64,000 nt of DNA, from the NCBI RefSeq assembly GCF_009765165.1, contig NZ_VLNU01000001.1, forward strand, positions 3,168,247 to 3,232,246, read 5' to 3'. How positions within the stretch are numbered: position 1 is the first letter of the stretch; each line of letters opens with the position of its first letter. Both the position numbers and the translations under genes were made by a program. This document shows positions 22,023-30,752 of the stretch, piece after piece. Under the pieces are notes generated by a model, which worked only from the letters and a program-made list of their open reading frames with translations, was not told the DNA's origin and made no database searches. The stretch is from Lysobacter panacisoli (lineage in GTDB: Bacteria; Pseudomonadota; Gammaproteobacteria; Xanthomonadales; Xanthomonadaceae).

Positions 22023-22289
22023 ATGGCCACCGGTTGGGCAGGCGACGGCGCCGTTCAGGACCAGATCGACGCCACCATCAAGGACGCCATCCAGCGTGCG
22101 CGCAGCCAGCTTCCCACGGGTCCGGGACTGACGCATTGCGAGGAGTGCGACAAGGAAATCCCCGAGGCGCGGCGCAAGGCCGTGCCCGGCGTGCGTCTAT
22201 GCATTAGGTGCCAGGAAGCGCACGACGAGGAGCAGGGCAACTTCAGCGGCTACAACCGTCGCGGCAGCAAGGACAGCCAGCTGCGCTGA
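22023..22289 (+). CDS. DksA/TraR family C4 zinc-finger protein
   Basis: 88 residues. Short DksA/TraR-type protein with a four-Cys zinc finger (C39, C42, C60, C63) in THCEECDKEIPEARRKAVPG and LCIRCQ, preceded by one helix and followed by a polar tail ending in GYNRRGSKDSQLR, as in the YbiI subgroup. DksA relatives bind the RNA polymerase secondary channel; this short form lacks the long coiled coil with the DxxDxA tip, so a full DksA role is doubtful. AGGAGAG precedes the ATG at 22023. Confidence 0.9.
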   Translation: MATGWAGDGAVQDQIDATIKDAIQRARSQLPTGPGLTHCEECDKEIPEARRKAVPGVRLCIRCQEAHDEEQGNFSGYNRRGSKDSQLR

Positions 22290-22319
22290 GCGCGGCATCG
22301 GTTCGCCGCGGCGCGCAGT

Positions 22320-22709
22320 TCAGCGGCGTTCTTCCATCAGCCCGACCGGGTTGCCGTCGGGATCGCGAACGAAAGCGATCCACAGTTCGTGGTCCGGCAG
22401 TTTCGCGGTGAGCTGCGGGCCATGTTCGTCCGCGGCGCCGCGCGCGACCAGCGCGGCATGCGCGCGCTCGATGTCGTCGACGCGGAAATACAGGATCGAA
22501 TTCTCTCCGGCCGTGCCCGCGCCATGCGGCGTGGTCAGCATCACCCGCACGCCGCCTGCATCGAGGAACGCGAGCTGCGGGCCGGCGCTGAACAGATGAG
22601 GCAGTCCGAGAACATCGCGGTAGAACACCAGCGCCTGTTCGACGTCGCCGACGGTGATCGCGATCTGCCCGATCGTGGACAGCCGCATCGTCGGCGCGTC
22701 TTCGCTCAT
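22320..22709 (-). CDS. VOC family protein (glyoxalase/bleomycin-resistance fold)
   Basis: 129 residues. Paired beta-alpha-beta-beta-beta modules are visible, beginning IGQIAITVGDVEQALVFYRD and ending ELWIAFVRDPDGNPVGLMEE, which supplies the conserved Glu at the metal site. Its ATG overlaps the stop of the GMC gene (ATGA), but transcription runs leftward so the GMC gene is upstream and the two are coupled. Substrate unknown. Confidence 0.9.
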   Translation of the reverse strand: MSEDAPTMRLSTIGQIAITVGDVEQALVFYRDVLGLPHLFSAGPQLAFLDAGGVRVMLTTPHGAGTAGENSILYFRVDDIERAHAALVARGAADEHGPQLTAKLPDHELWIAFVRDPDGNPVGLMEERR

Positions 22710-24373
22710 GCCAGCAGCGGTGCAGCCTGTTCCAGTCGCATGCGCAACTGCTCAGCCAGGCGCAGGCTCAGCGCGATGATGGTGAAGGTCGGGAATGCCC
22801 AGCTTCCGGTCGGGAACACCGAACTGCCCGCGATGTGCAGGTTGTCAACGCCGTGCACCTTGCAATGGCGATCGACCACGCCGTCGTGCGGATCGTCGGC
22901 CATGCGCGTGGTGCCCATGTGGTGCGAGGTGCCGAACACCTGCGGCGTGGCGTCCTTGTCGGCCAGCCATTCCTCGGTCTGGAAACGGCCGCGACAGGCG
23001 CGTGCGAGTTCGGCGCCGAACAAGCGCGCCGCGGTGCGATAGGTGTGCCGGTCCAGTTCGGTCAGGCGCCAGTCGATGCTGATCTGGCGCAGACCCAGCG
23101 CGTCGCGTTCTTCGCCGAGGATGACGCGGCTGTCGTGGTTCGGTACCTGTTCGAAATAACCGATCAGGTCCACGCGTTCGGTACGCACTGCCGGCTGGCG
23201 GGTGAGCTTGCGTCCCATTGCCTTGGCGATGTCGCCCGCGTTGAGCCCGGCGCGCAGCGTGAGCGCGCGCAGGTCCTCGGCCGGCGGCATCGCCTTGGCG
23301 ATGTAGTCCGGTTCGCCGTTCTTGCGACCGCACACGCGCGCCTTGATCGCCCAGTTCTCGTGGCGGCGGCGCGCGCGCATCGCCGCACGCAGGTCGCGCA
23401 GCGCCTGCAGTCCTTCCGGCACGGGCTCCTCGAATGCGAACGGGCGCACGCGCCCGCTGAGGATGCGGTGGCGCCGCTGCGCTTCGTCCGACAGGCAGAT
23501 CTCCGGATGCACCTGCGGACGGCCCTTGGGCACGTTGCGATCGTATGGACGGGTGACGACGTGCGGTTCTTCGGTGAACAGCGTGCCGAGTTTCCCGCTT
23601 GGATGATCCATGAAATAGCGGCCGACCAGATCGTGCTGGTTGCCCAGACCTTCAGCAGCGACCGAGTTGGACGAGAGCAGAAGGCGCGCGTTCTCGATGC
23701 CGCCGCAGGCGAGCACGTAGTGCGCCGCGCTCACCGTGCCGCGTCGCCCGTCGAGCGTGCCGATGCGCGCATGGCGCACGGCCGCCGCCGACGGCGCGGC
23801 TTCCAGTTCGATCAGGTTGGCGTGCAGCAGAACGGTGATGTTGTCGGCGCGCTCGAACGTGTCGTGGTACGCGTGGCCGAAGATCATCGGGCTGGTGGCG
23901 AAGGTCTTGTGCACCAGCGTGTCGGTTTCGAACGACAGCGGGCGCCGCGACGACGGCGTCAGGAACGTGTCCTCGGCCAGTTCATGCGGATCGAGCCCGC
24001 AGAAGGTGCGCGCTCGATGGTAATGCGGTTCCAGATCGACGAAACCGATCGGCCAGCCGCTGTGCGGCACCCAGTCGCGCGGCGCCAGATTCGCCAGCGG
24101 AATGCAGCCGCGCCCCCAGTAGTTGCATGTGCCACCGAACGCGCGCAGCCGCGAAGCGCCCGGATCGAACGGCGGATCACCGACCGACGAGCCTTCGAAC
24201 AGCGCCTGGTTGCGCTCGTCGGCGATGAGCCCACCGCCTTCGACCACGCACACCCGCACCTTGGTCCCGAGGAATGCCCAGGCGATCGCCAGGCCCGCCG
24301 CACCGGCACCGACGATGCAGATGTCGGCCTCGATGTCGGCCGGCGACGAAGCCTTCCTGTAATCGAAGATCAA
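22706..24373 (-). CDS. GMC family FAD-dependent oxidoreductase
   Basis: 555 residues with a TTG start at 24373, chosen because AAGGGG lies 8 bases before it and the chain then starts MIFDYRKA, like the family; an open frame extends upstream but is not conserved. The FAD-binding GAGAAGLAIAW is near residue 24. The C-terminal motif HMGTTRMADD and VDNLHIAGSSVFPTG followed by SWAFPTFTIIALSLRLAEQL is the GMC choline-dehydrogenase-type C terminus. Substrate alcohol or sugar unknown; no signal peptide is seen. Confidence 0.88.
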   Translation of the reverse strand: MIFDYRKASSPADIEADICIVGAGAAGLAIAWAFLGTKVRVCVVEGGGLIADERNQALFEGSSVGDPPFDPGASRLRAFGGTCNYWGRGCIPLANLAPRDWVPHSGWPIGFVDLEPHYHRARTFCGLDPHELAEDTFLTPSSRRPLSFETDTLVHKTFATSPMIFGHAYHDTFERADNITVLLHANLIELEAAPSAAAVRHARIGTLDGRRGTVSAAHYVLACGGIENARLLLSSNSVAAEGLGNQHDLVGRYFMDHPSGKLGTLFTEEPHVVTRPYDRNVPKGRPQVHPEICLSDEAQRRHRILSGRVRPFAFEEPVPEGLQALRDLRAAMRARRRHENWAIKARVCGRKNGEPDYIAKAMPPAEDLRALTLRAGLNAGDIAKAMGRKLTRQPAVRTERVDLIGYFEQVPNHDSRVILGEERDALGLRQISIDWRLTELDRHTYRTAARLFGAELARACRGRFQTEEWLADKDATPQVFGTSHHMGTTRMADDPHDGVVDRHCKVHGVDNLHIAGSSVFPTGSWAFPTFTIIALSLRLAEQLRMRLEQAAPLLA

Positions 24374-24506
24374 TGAAGTTGCCCCTTGAACATGCGCACG
24401 GTGCGTCGTGACGCGCACCCGTTCCGATATGGACAACGCAACGGGGCAGCCGGAAGGGACAGCGTGGGAAGGTTGGGGCGACGGCCGGCATCCGTCGTCG
24501 ATGCAG

Positions 24507-24537
24507 CGGTGCCCGGACGCGAACCGTCCGGGCACCG
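24507..24537. terminator. Perfect 13-bp hairpin between M56 and GMC genes
   Basis: CGGTGCCCGGACG (24507-24519), loop CGAAC, CGTCCGGGCACCG (24525-24537). Placed 9 bases after the M56 stop on the minus strand. There is no T tract on either side, so termination may be weak or need Rho. Confidence 0.5.
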
Positions 24538-24546
24538 TGGAGGCGT

Positions 24547-26454
24547 TTACAGCGTGCCGTAATCCGCCAGCTTGACGGCCAGGCCCTTGGCCACGGCGTC
24601 GTCGATCAGGGTGCGGGTCTTGCGTTCGGCTTCAGCGGCGTACTTCGACTGCTCCTTGCCGAGGGCGTCCATGCGCTTGCCAAGCGCGTCCATCGGCTTG
24701 CCGGCTTCTTCCATCTGGCGGCCGAGCGCCTCCATCGGCGCGCTGTTCGCCTCGATGTGACGCGAATGCGCTTCGATGACCTTCGACTGTTCCTCCATCT
24801 TGCGGCCCAGCGTCTCCTGCTGCTCGCCGAGCGCGTCGATCTTCGCCGACAGCTTGCGCTGCTCGGCCTCGTCGCCGCGCCACATGTCGGCGGCGGCCTC
24901 CGCCTGGCGCGCGGCGAGTTCGGCCTGCTGCTGGCTGAGTTCTTCCATGCGCTGCGACGCGGCCTCGATCGCGTCGGTGTTGGCCGGCGGCGGGGCGAGC
25001 TGCTCCATCTGCCGGCCCAGCGCCTCCATCTTCTTGCCGTGCACTTCCATTTCCGAGCCGAGCGTTTCCATCTGCGCGCCGATGCGATCGCTGTCGCGCC
25101 ATGCCTCGCGGATCTGCGCGACCGTGCCGGCGTCGGCGATCACGTAGGACTGTCCATCGCGACGGAACCAGACGAAATCGCGACCCTTCGACTGGCTGCG
25201 CGCGCGCTCGATGTCCGGGAAGTCGTCGCTGGAGCCGTCCATCGTCATGCGACCGCGCTCGCCGCTCACTACGGCGTAGCCGTCGTAGTCGTAGTCGCCC
25301 TTGTGCGTGCTGATGCGCACCTTGGATGCGGGCGCTGCGGCAGGTGCTGGCTTCGCGGCCGGCGTCGCGGCGGTGGCCGGCGTGGCCTTCACCGCCGGTG
25401 TCGCGGCGGTGGCCGGCTGCGCCTTCGTGGCGGCGGTGGCCTGCGTCGCGCCGTCCTGACGGATCTGCGCATGCGCATAGAAGGCTAGGCACGCCGCCGC
25501 GAGGCCGACGAGGGGCAGGGCGACGCCGCCGCGTGCCATGCGCTGGCCGGGGCGGACGAGTTGTTCGATGCGGGACATCAGGTGGCCTCCGTGGGCGGCT
25601 TGGGCAAGGTGGAGCGTCGCGCCGCAGCGTGTGTGCGCGAAGCCGGTGAGTTCGGAAAGCGCCACCGCGAGGCGGCGCGGTTCGCCGGTGACGTCGGCAG
25701 CGAGACGGTCGGCGATGTGTTCGCGTTCGATGCGGATGCGACGCGACAGCCACCATGTCACCGGGTGGTAGAACAGCAGCGCTTCGGCCGCGTTCTGCAG
25801 CAGGTTGACGAGGTAGTCGTGACGGCGGATGTGGGCGAGTTCGTGTGCGATCAGCGCTTCGACCAGCTCGACCGGCATGCGCGACAGCAACCCGGCCGGC
25901 AGGAACACCACCGGTCGCCACCAGCCCGCCGAGATCGGCGAATCCAGTGCATCGACCACGCGCAGCGCGACACGGCGGCTCAGTCCGAAACGTGCGGCGA
26001 GGGCATCCACACGCGCCTGCCAGCGTGGATGTTCCGCGCCCTGTGGCGTGGCGCGCAGGCGCTGGACCCACAGCAGGCCCACGCCCATGCGCAGCGACAG
26101 CGCGCACGCACCGGCCGACCAGGCCAGCACGATCCACGGCAGCGCCAGTTCGAGCTGCGAACGCAGCGGCGCGACCTCCGTGAACCGCATGCGCAGCGCG
26201 GTCGATGGCGCGCCGCCGGGTGCGAGCGTCGCGGCGGACGCATCGCCCGCCCACAACTGCATCGCCAGGCTGATCGCGGGAACGACGACGCAGGTGAGCA
26301 TCGCGACGCATGCGACCGCATAACGCATCTGCGGACGTGCATGGCGCAACGCGTGCAGCGCGACGGCGGCGATGAGGCCTATCAGCACGCCCTGCCAGAG
26401 GAAGTGCAACAGCACGCGGCCGAGCGCCGGAACCAGCAGGTCGAGCTCACTCAT
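24547..26454 (-). CDS. M56 (BlaR1-type) membrane metallopeptidase with heptad-repeat tail
   Basis: 635 residues. About four N-terminal membrane helices frame the cytoplasmic zinc protease with HELAH at 204-208. BlaR1 proteases sense an external signal and inactivate the partner BlaI repressor. Instead of a penicillin-binding sensor domain, the C terminus has a Thr/Ala/Pro/Lys linker (about 335-385), a small domain with two short VRISTHKGDYDYDGYAVV-like strands and a long coiled region (461-602) of Met-rich heptads such as xMEALGR and xMDALGK. The signal is therefore unlikely to be a beta-lactam. It overlaps blaI by 8 bases. Confidence 0.9.
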   Translation of the reverse strand: MSELDLLVPALGRVLLHFLWQGVLIGLIAAVALHALRHARPQMRYAVACVAMLTCVVVPAISLAMQLWAGDASAATLAPGGAPSTALRMRFTEVAPLRSQLELALPWIVLAWSAGACALSLRMGVGLLWVQRLRATPQGAEHPRWQARVDALAARFGLSRRVALRVVDALDSPISAGWWRPVVFLPAGLLSRMPVELVEALIAHELAHIRRHDYLVNLLQNAAEALLFYHPVTWWLSRRIRIEREHIADRLAADVTGEPRRLAVALSELTGFAHTRCGATLHLAQAAHGGHLMSRIEQLVRPGQRMARGGVALPLVGLAAACLAFYAHAQIRQDGATQATAATKAQPATAATPAVKATPATAATPAAKPAPAAAPASKVRISTHKGDYDYDGYAVVSGERGRMTMDGSSDDFPDIERARSQSKGRDFVWFRRDGQSYVIADAGTVAQIREAWRDSDRIGAQMETLGSEMEVHGKKMEALGRQMEQLAPPPANTDAIEAASQRMEELSQQQAELAARQAEAAADMWRGDEAEQRKLSAKIDALGEQQETLGRKMEEQSKVIEAHSRHIEANSAPMEALGRQMEEAGKPMDALGKRMDALGKEQSKYAAEAERKTRTLIDDAVAKGLAVKLADYGTL

Positions 26455-26836
26455 CGGAGTGCTCCTTGAGGAAGCGCTGGATCTCGGCGCGTTCCTTGTC
26501 GGTGACGTGGTCGTTCAGTGCGGCCAGCACCAGTGCCTTGCCGGAACCGGCGAACGCCTTCTGGATCAGGTCCTTCAGCAGGTTGGTCTGCAGCGCGTCC
26601 TGTGCGTGCGCGGCCGCGTAGACATGCGAACGCTGGCTCTCGTCGCGCGTGACCAGTCCCTTGCCGTGCATCACCTGCAACAGACGCAGCACGTTCGCGT
26701 AGGTCGCGTCGGGGCGTTCGGCGATGCGGGCCTGGTGGAGGTCTTTCACCGTGGACGGCCCGAGTCGCCAGATCACGCGGAGCAGGTCGAGCTCCGCGGT
26801 GGTGGGCTTGGGGGGCTTCGCGTTTTTGCGGGTCAT
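26447..26836 (-). CDS. blaI: BlaI/MecI family transcriptional repressor
   Basis: 129 residues. A winged-helix domain opens with PTTAELDLLRVIWRLGPSTVKDLHQA and YANVLRLLQVMHGKGLVTRD, then a C-terminal dimerisation helix region. BlaI proteins dimerise on dyad operators and are cut when BlaR1 is activated. It is the first gene of the operon with the M56 gene, and a perfect dyad lies 50 bases upstream. Confidence 0.93.
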   Translation of the reverse strand: MTRKNAKPPKPTTAELDLLRVIWRLGPSTVKDLHQARIAERPDATYANVLRLLQVMHGKGLVTRDESQRSHVYAAAHAQDALQTNLLKDLIQKAFAGSGKALVLAALNDHVTDKERAEIQRFLKEHSDE

Positions 26837-26884
26837 GGCGGGCCGTCGTTGGGGACGGGCCTACGCTATGCCAACTAGAACGAC

Positions 26885-26896
26885 TTGTCTAGACAA
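26885..26896. promoter_or_regulatory. Palindromic operator upstream of blaI
   Basis: TTGTCTAGACAA, a perfect 12-bp palindrome, followed closely by a further TTTGTC half-site (26898-26903). It sits in the 153-base gap between divergent blaI and the 26990 gene, in the place expected for the BlaI autoregulatory site. Confidence 0.55.
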
Positions 26897-26989
26897 CTTT
26901 GTCTATGACGAAAGTCATGGGTATGGCGCGCCGACTGGCCCTAGGATGGGCGCGCCCCGGGCCGACGGTCGGCCCTTCGGAGGTCCGCG

Positions 26990-27460
26990 ATGTTCCGACG
27001 TACGGTCGACTGGTCGCAGGTGATGTTGGGAGGATTGCTCGTCGCCATCGGCGACATCGTGTTCGCCACCACGCTGTGGTTCTCGTGGGATGCGGCGGGA
27101 TTGCAGCGCGTATTCCAGACCATCGCGGTCGGCGTGCTCGGGCAGGCGAGTTACGACGGCGGCACCGGCAGCGCGGTACTCGGCGCGGTGCTGCACGTGT
27201 TCATGGCGATCATGTTCGTGGTGATCTATACGGTCGTCGCGCGGCGCAGGCCGGCGCTGCTGCTGCACCCGGTGACGCTGGGAATGGCGTACGGCGTGGT
27301 GCTGTACGTGGTGATGAACTTCGTGGTGATGCCGCTCTCGCGCGTGGGGCGATCGCCGTCGTTCGCGCACCCGGACTGGATCTCCTACAGCGTGCTCGCG
27401 CACATGCTGTTCGGTGTCGTGTGCGTGCTGTTCGCGCGACGCGCGCTCGGGACGAAGTAG
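26990..27460 (+). CDS. Four-helix inner-membrane protein
   Basis: 156 residues, no family recognised with certainty. Four hydrophobic helices are evident: about 9-32, 60-83, 92-116 and 132-150. The first is preceded by VDWSQVMLGG, and a Gly/Ser loop (about 54-62) follows the first helix pair. The ATG has GGAGG 7 bases before it. It is divergent from blaI and shares the palindrome region, so it may be a BlaI target (inference). Confidence 0.8.
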   Translation: MFRRTVDWSQVMLGGLLVAIGDIVFATTLWFSWDAAGLQRVFQTIAVGVLGQASYDGGTGSAVLGAVLHVFMAIMFVVIYTVVARRRPALLLHPVTLGMAYGVVLYVVMNFVVMPLSRVGRSPSFAHPDWISYSVLAHMLFGVVCVLFARRALGTK

Positions 27461-27469
27461 GGCGCGCGC

Positions 27470-27967
27470 CTACTTCATCGCCGCGCGCATCGCCGCCACG
27501 TCCGGCTTCTTCTGCCGGAGCATCTCAGCCGTGGCCTTGCGAGCCTTGACCGGATCGGGATCGTTGAGCAGCGCGAACATCTCCACCGGCACGACCTGCC
27601 ACGACACGCCGAAGCGGTCCTTCAGCCAGCCACACTGCTGCGCCTTCGGATCGCCGCCTGCGCTGAGGCGATCCCAGTAGTGGTCCACTTCGGCCTGGTC
27701 GTGGCAGTTCACCACCAGCGAGACCGCTTCGTTGAACGTGAAATGCGGACCGCCGTTGAGTGCGGTCATGCGCTGGCCATCGAGCTCGAACTCGATGGTC
27801 ATCACCGAGCCTTCCGGCTGGCCCGACACGCGCGCGCCCTCGGCGTCGTAACGCATCGATTCGAGCACGCGCGAGTTGGGGAAGATCGACGCATAGAGCT
27901 TCGCTGCCTCTTCGGCCTGCGTGTTGAACCACAGGAACGGAGTGATGCGCTGGAAAGTACGGGTCAT
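27470..27967 (-). CDS. VOC family protein, PhnB-like
   Basis: 165 residues. The PhnB-type VOC pattern is clear: RITPFLWFNTQAEEAAKLYA at the start, MTIEFELDGQRMTALNGGPHF, the middle NEAVSLVVNC and VDHYWDRLSAGG, then GWLKDRFGVSWQVVP. These proteins (often mislabelled 3-demethylubiquinone methyltransferase) have no proven reaction. The ATG at 27967 follows AGAGGAGA on the minus strand; much longer open frames upstream are spurious. Confidence 0.92.
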   Translation of the reverse strand: MTRTFQRITPFLWFNTQAEEAAKLYASIFPNSRVLESMRYDAEGARVSGQPEGSVMTIEFELDGQRMTALNGGPHFTFNEAVSLVVNCHDQAEVDHYWDRLSAGGDPKAQQCGWLKDRFGVSWQVVPVEMFALLNDPDPVKARKATAEMLRQKKPDVAAMRAAMK

Positions 27968-28098
27968 GGTGGATTCTCCTCTGGCAGGGTGGACCGGTCG
28001 CGAAGCGGCCGCCGGGCCGTTCCACGCCAGTACGCAAGGTCGACGATGCAGCAGCAGTGAAATCGACAACCTCCGGTCGGAATGCGTGTTCCGGGCAC

Positions 28099-28127
28099 TT
28101 GACGCGACAGTGCCCGCGCTGGATATA
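28099..28127 (+). promoter_or_regulatory. Sigma-70-type promoter for the 28214 VOC gene
   Basis: TTGACG (28099-28104), 17 bases, GATATA (28122-28127). Expected start about 28134, leaving a leader of 80 bases. Confidence 0.4.
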
Positions 28128-28213
28128 CCCCTTTGCCACGCCGGGCCGCTCGCCGTCGCGGCCTGCGTTGACCGCAATGCGCGATGTCGCCGCCCACACA
28201 TGGAGAACGATCG

Positions 28214-28585
28214 ATGATCAGGAAAGTCGCCTTCACGATGTATCCGGTCAAGGACGTCGCGCGGGCGCGCGGCTTCTACGAGGACACGCTCGGCCTGAAA
28301 CCCGGTTCGGTAGGCAATCAGGGCGAACAGTACTGGGTCGAGTACGACCTTCCCGAAGGCGGCTGCCTGGCGCTGACCAACTTCATTCCCGACCAGCCCA
28401 GTGAAGCCGCAGGCGGTACCGTGGCGCTGGAAGTCGAAGACCTCGGCCGGCTCATCGCGGACCTGAAGTCGAAGGGCGTCGTGTTCCGCAGTGATGTCAT
28501 CGACAGCCCGGTGTGCCACATGGCGGTGTGCCTGGACACGGAAGGCAATTCGCTGCTGTTGCACCAGCTCAAGCCCAAGGCCTGA
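28214..28585 (+). CDS. VOC family protein
   Basis: 123 residues. It opens KVAFTMYPVKDVARARGFYEDTLGL, a classic first VOC module, and closes VCLDTEGNSLLLHQLK with the metal-site Glu region changed (LLLHQ rather than LxE), so metal binding may differ. GGAGAACG precedes the ATG at 28214. The next gene follows 17 bases later, so the two are probably co-transcribed. Confidence 0.9.
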   Translation: MIRKVAFTMYPVKDVARARGFYEDTLGLKPGSVGNQGEQYWVEYDLPEGGCLALTNFIPDQPSEAAGGTVALEVEDLGRLIADLKSKGVVFRSDVIDSPVCHMAVCLDTEGNSLLLHQLKPKA

Positions 28586-28602
28586 TCGTCGCGGAGACCG
28601 CC

Positions 28603-29367
28603 ATGCCGACCGGCACCACCACGTCGCACCGCACCGCGCGTCCCACACCGCCGCCAAAGGCGAAGGGAAAGCCGCTGGCGCAGGAACCGTCCAGCGTCGA
28701 AACGCGCTGTGCCGACGCCGTGCGCGAGCTCGAACGACGCGCCACGCGCGCCACGCTGGAGGGCATGTCGCGTTACGCGATCCCGTCCGACCACGCGCTC
28801 GGCGTGGCGATGAAGGACATCCAGTCGCTGGCGAAGCAGCTCGGCCACGACCACGCGCTCGCCGCCGCGCTGTGGGACACGGGCATTTACGAAGCGCGCA
28901 CGCTCGCCGCGTACGTCGCCGATCCCGCGCGCGTGACCGCGGCGCAGATGGACCGATGGTGCCGCGATCTCGATAACTGGGCGATCTGCGACACCGTGTG
29001 TTTCGTGCTGTTCGACCGGGCGCCGAAAGCGTTCGCGAAAGTCGAGTCGTGGGCGGGCAAGCGCGACGAGATCCAGAAGCGTGCGGCGTTCGCGCTGCTG
29101 GCGAGCATCGCACTGCACGGTCGCGCCGAACGCGAGTCCGACTACCTGCGCGGACTGGCGCTGATCGAGCGCGAGGCGGCCGACGAACGCAACTTCGTGC
29201 GCAAGGGAATGAGCTGGGCGTTGCGTTCGATCGGGCGGCGCGGCGCCTGCCGCAAGCAGGCCATTGCGTTGGCCGAGCGCCTCGCTGCGTCGGACATCGC
29301 CACCGAGCGCTGGCTCGGCAAGGATGCGTTGCGCGATCTGCGCAAGCTGTCGGCCAAGACGAAGTAG
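28603..29367 (+). CDS. DNA alkylation repair protein (AlkD-like HEAT-repeat family)
   Basis: 254 residues. An N-terminal Pro/Lys-rich tail (1-30) precedes a HEAT-like helical repeat protein: LERRATRATLEGMSRYAIPS, the conserved LAAALWDTGIYEARTLAAYV, MDRWCRDLDNWAICDTVC and RKGMSWALRSIGRRGACR. The AlkD family removes bulky alkylated bases, with the conserved WD and Arg residues that AlkD uses; the W-D in ALWDTGIYE and the W in DLDNWAICD are present. The ATG at 28603 was chosen after GGAG. Confidence 0.9.
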   Translation: MPTGTTTSHRTARPTPPPKAKGKPLAQEPSSVETRCADAVRELERRATRATLEGMSRYAIPSDHALGVAMKDIQSLAKQLGHDHALAAALWDTGIYEARTLAAYVADPARVTAAQMDRWCRDLDNWAICDTVCFVLFDRAPKAFAKVESWAGKRDEIQKRAAFALLASIALHGRAERESDYLRGLALIEREAADERNFVRKGMSWALRSIGRRGACRKQAIALAERLAASDIATERWLGKDALRDLRKLSAKTK

Positions 29368-29618
29368 TCGATCCCGACCCGCATCGAAGCATTCGCGCGT
29401 GCTGCAAGGTCAGATGCATCCAGACCTTGCCCGTCGTTGAATCTTAATGGTGCCATCACGGCTCATTCACTCCGCAGACACGACGATGCAGGCCCGGCCC
29501 TGCTGAAGCGCCGCACGCACGGCACTCACGGGCGATCGCGTGAAGACCGACGACGGACGTGCTCCGACGCGGGCAGTTTTTTCGCGCGGTTTCACGCCAG
29601 CGATCGCCAAGGGATGCG

Positions 29619-30029
29619 ATGGAAGGATTCGTCCATGACGCCGTTCGATTCTGGACCGACCTGACCGGACGGGCGGAAGGCCCGATGACGTTCCGCTTCG
29701 TGCTGCAACCGACGATGGCGCTGTTGATGGCGATCCGCGATGGCTTCAAGGACGCGAAGATCGGGCGCGCCCCGTACTTCTGGACCATCGTCAACGACGC
29801 GCATCGTCGTCGCGCCTCGCTCGACGAGGGCATCGAGGCCACGGCCCGCATCCTCGCGCTCGGCCTGGTCATGGAGATCATCTACCAGTACCGCGTGTTC
29901 GGCACGTTCCACGTGCTGGAGGCGGTCAACTTCATCCTCCTGTTGTGCTTCATCCCCTACCTGGTCATGCGCGGTCCGATCAACCGGCTGGCGCACTGGT
30001 GGATGCAGCGCAGGCACACCAACGCGTGA
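29619..30029 (+). CDS. Small membrane protein
   Basis: 136 residues. A cytoplasmic amphipathic N-terminal segment (about 1-55) with FRFVLQPTMALLMAIRDGFK is followed by two membrane helices (about 65-85 and 92-115) and a basic C terminus. The motif LQPTMALLMAIRDGFKDAK recurs in bacterial membrane proteins of unknown role. An AAGGG lies just before the ATG. The DUF202 gene follows 17 bases later, so they form a pair. Confidence 0.8.
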   Translation: MEGFVHDAVRFWTDLTGRAEGPMTFRFVLQPTMALLMAIRDGFKDAKIGRAPYFWTIVNDAHRRRASLDEGIEATARILALGLVMEIIYQYRVFGTFHVLEAVNFILLLCFIPYLVMRGPINRLAHWWMQRRHTNA

Positions 30030-30046
30030 TATCGGTGGAGTGACGC

Positions 30047-30700
30047 ATGGCGACCGGAAAGCAGCCCGATTCCACGAATTCCGACGACTCGCGCGAGCTG
30101 GTCCGCCCGCGTCATCTGGAAGAAACAGAGCCGCCGCCGATCCCGGACGTCGACCTCTCCAACACGGACCTTGCGTCGGTCGAGTACTCGCAGCATCGCA
30201 CCAAGCTGTCGACGCATCGCACCGCGCTGTCCGAGCACCGCACCTCGCTGTCCGAATACCGCACCGACCTTTCGACGAATCGCACCGAGATGTCGATGCG
30301 GCGCACCGGTATGTCGTTCCAGCGCACGCGCATGAGCGCGGAGCGGACGCTGATGTCGGTGATCCGCACGGCGCTGTCGCTGATCGGCTTCGGCTTCACG
30401 ATCTTCCAGGTCTTCAGCAAAGGCCGTGAAGCCGGCTTGCTGAAGATAAGTACCGCCGCACCGAGCAATTTCGGCATGGCGCTGGTCGCGCTGGGCGTGG
30501 TCCTGCTGATCGTGGGCATCGTCTACCACGTGAACTTCATGCGCGAACTGCGCGCCGAGCGCGTCCGCATGATGGGGCACGGACTCGTCCACGGCGAGAG
30601 CGCCTATCCGATTTCCTACACCCTGCTGACGGCCCTGGCCCTGCTGGCGATCGGTTTGTACGCGATCGTCACGATGGTCTTCGACGTGGCCGCAGGCTAG
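30047..30700 (+). CDS. DUF202 membrane protein with nine RT heptads
   Basis: 217 residues. A Pro-rich N terminus is followed by a strictly periodic stretch (51-108) in which Arg-Thr recurs every 7 residues nine times: positions 51, 58, 65, 72, 79, 86, 93, 100 and 107, in the form RTxLSxx. The last unit runs into SAERTLMSVIRTALSLIG, the normal DUF202 helix motif, so the array looks like tandem copies of that motif. Three membrane helices follow. Normal DUF202 proteins (YidH-like) have only one or two such units. Function unknown. Confidence 0.88.
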   Translation: MATGKQPDSTNSDDSRELVRPRHLEETEPPPIPDVDLSNTDLASVEYSQHRTKLSTHRTALSEHRTSLSEYRTDLSTNRTEMSMRRTGMSFQRTRMSAERTLMSVIRTALSLIGFGFTIFQVFSKGREAGLLKISTAAPSNFGMALVALGVVLLIVGIVYHVNFMRELRAERVRMMGHGLVHGESAYPISYTLLTALALLAIGLYAIVTMVFDVAAG

Positions 30701-30752
30701 GGCATCACCACGCAAGAGGTTGTCATCCCCCGAAGCGCAACAGGAGAGCGTC

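Noticed and set aside
27470..29419. Long leftward frame extending the PhnB-like gene upstream
   Set aside because: Homology starts at the ATG at 27967 with a good ribosome site; the upstream part is antisense to two real genes.
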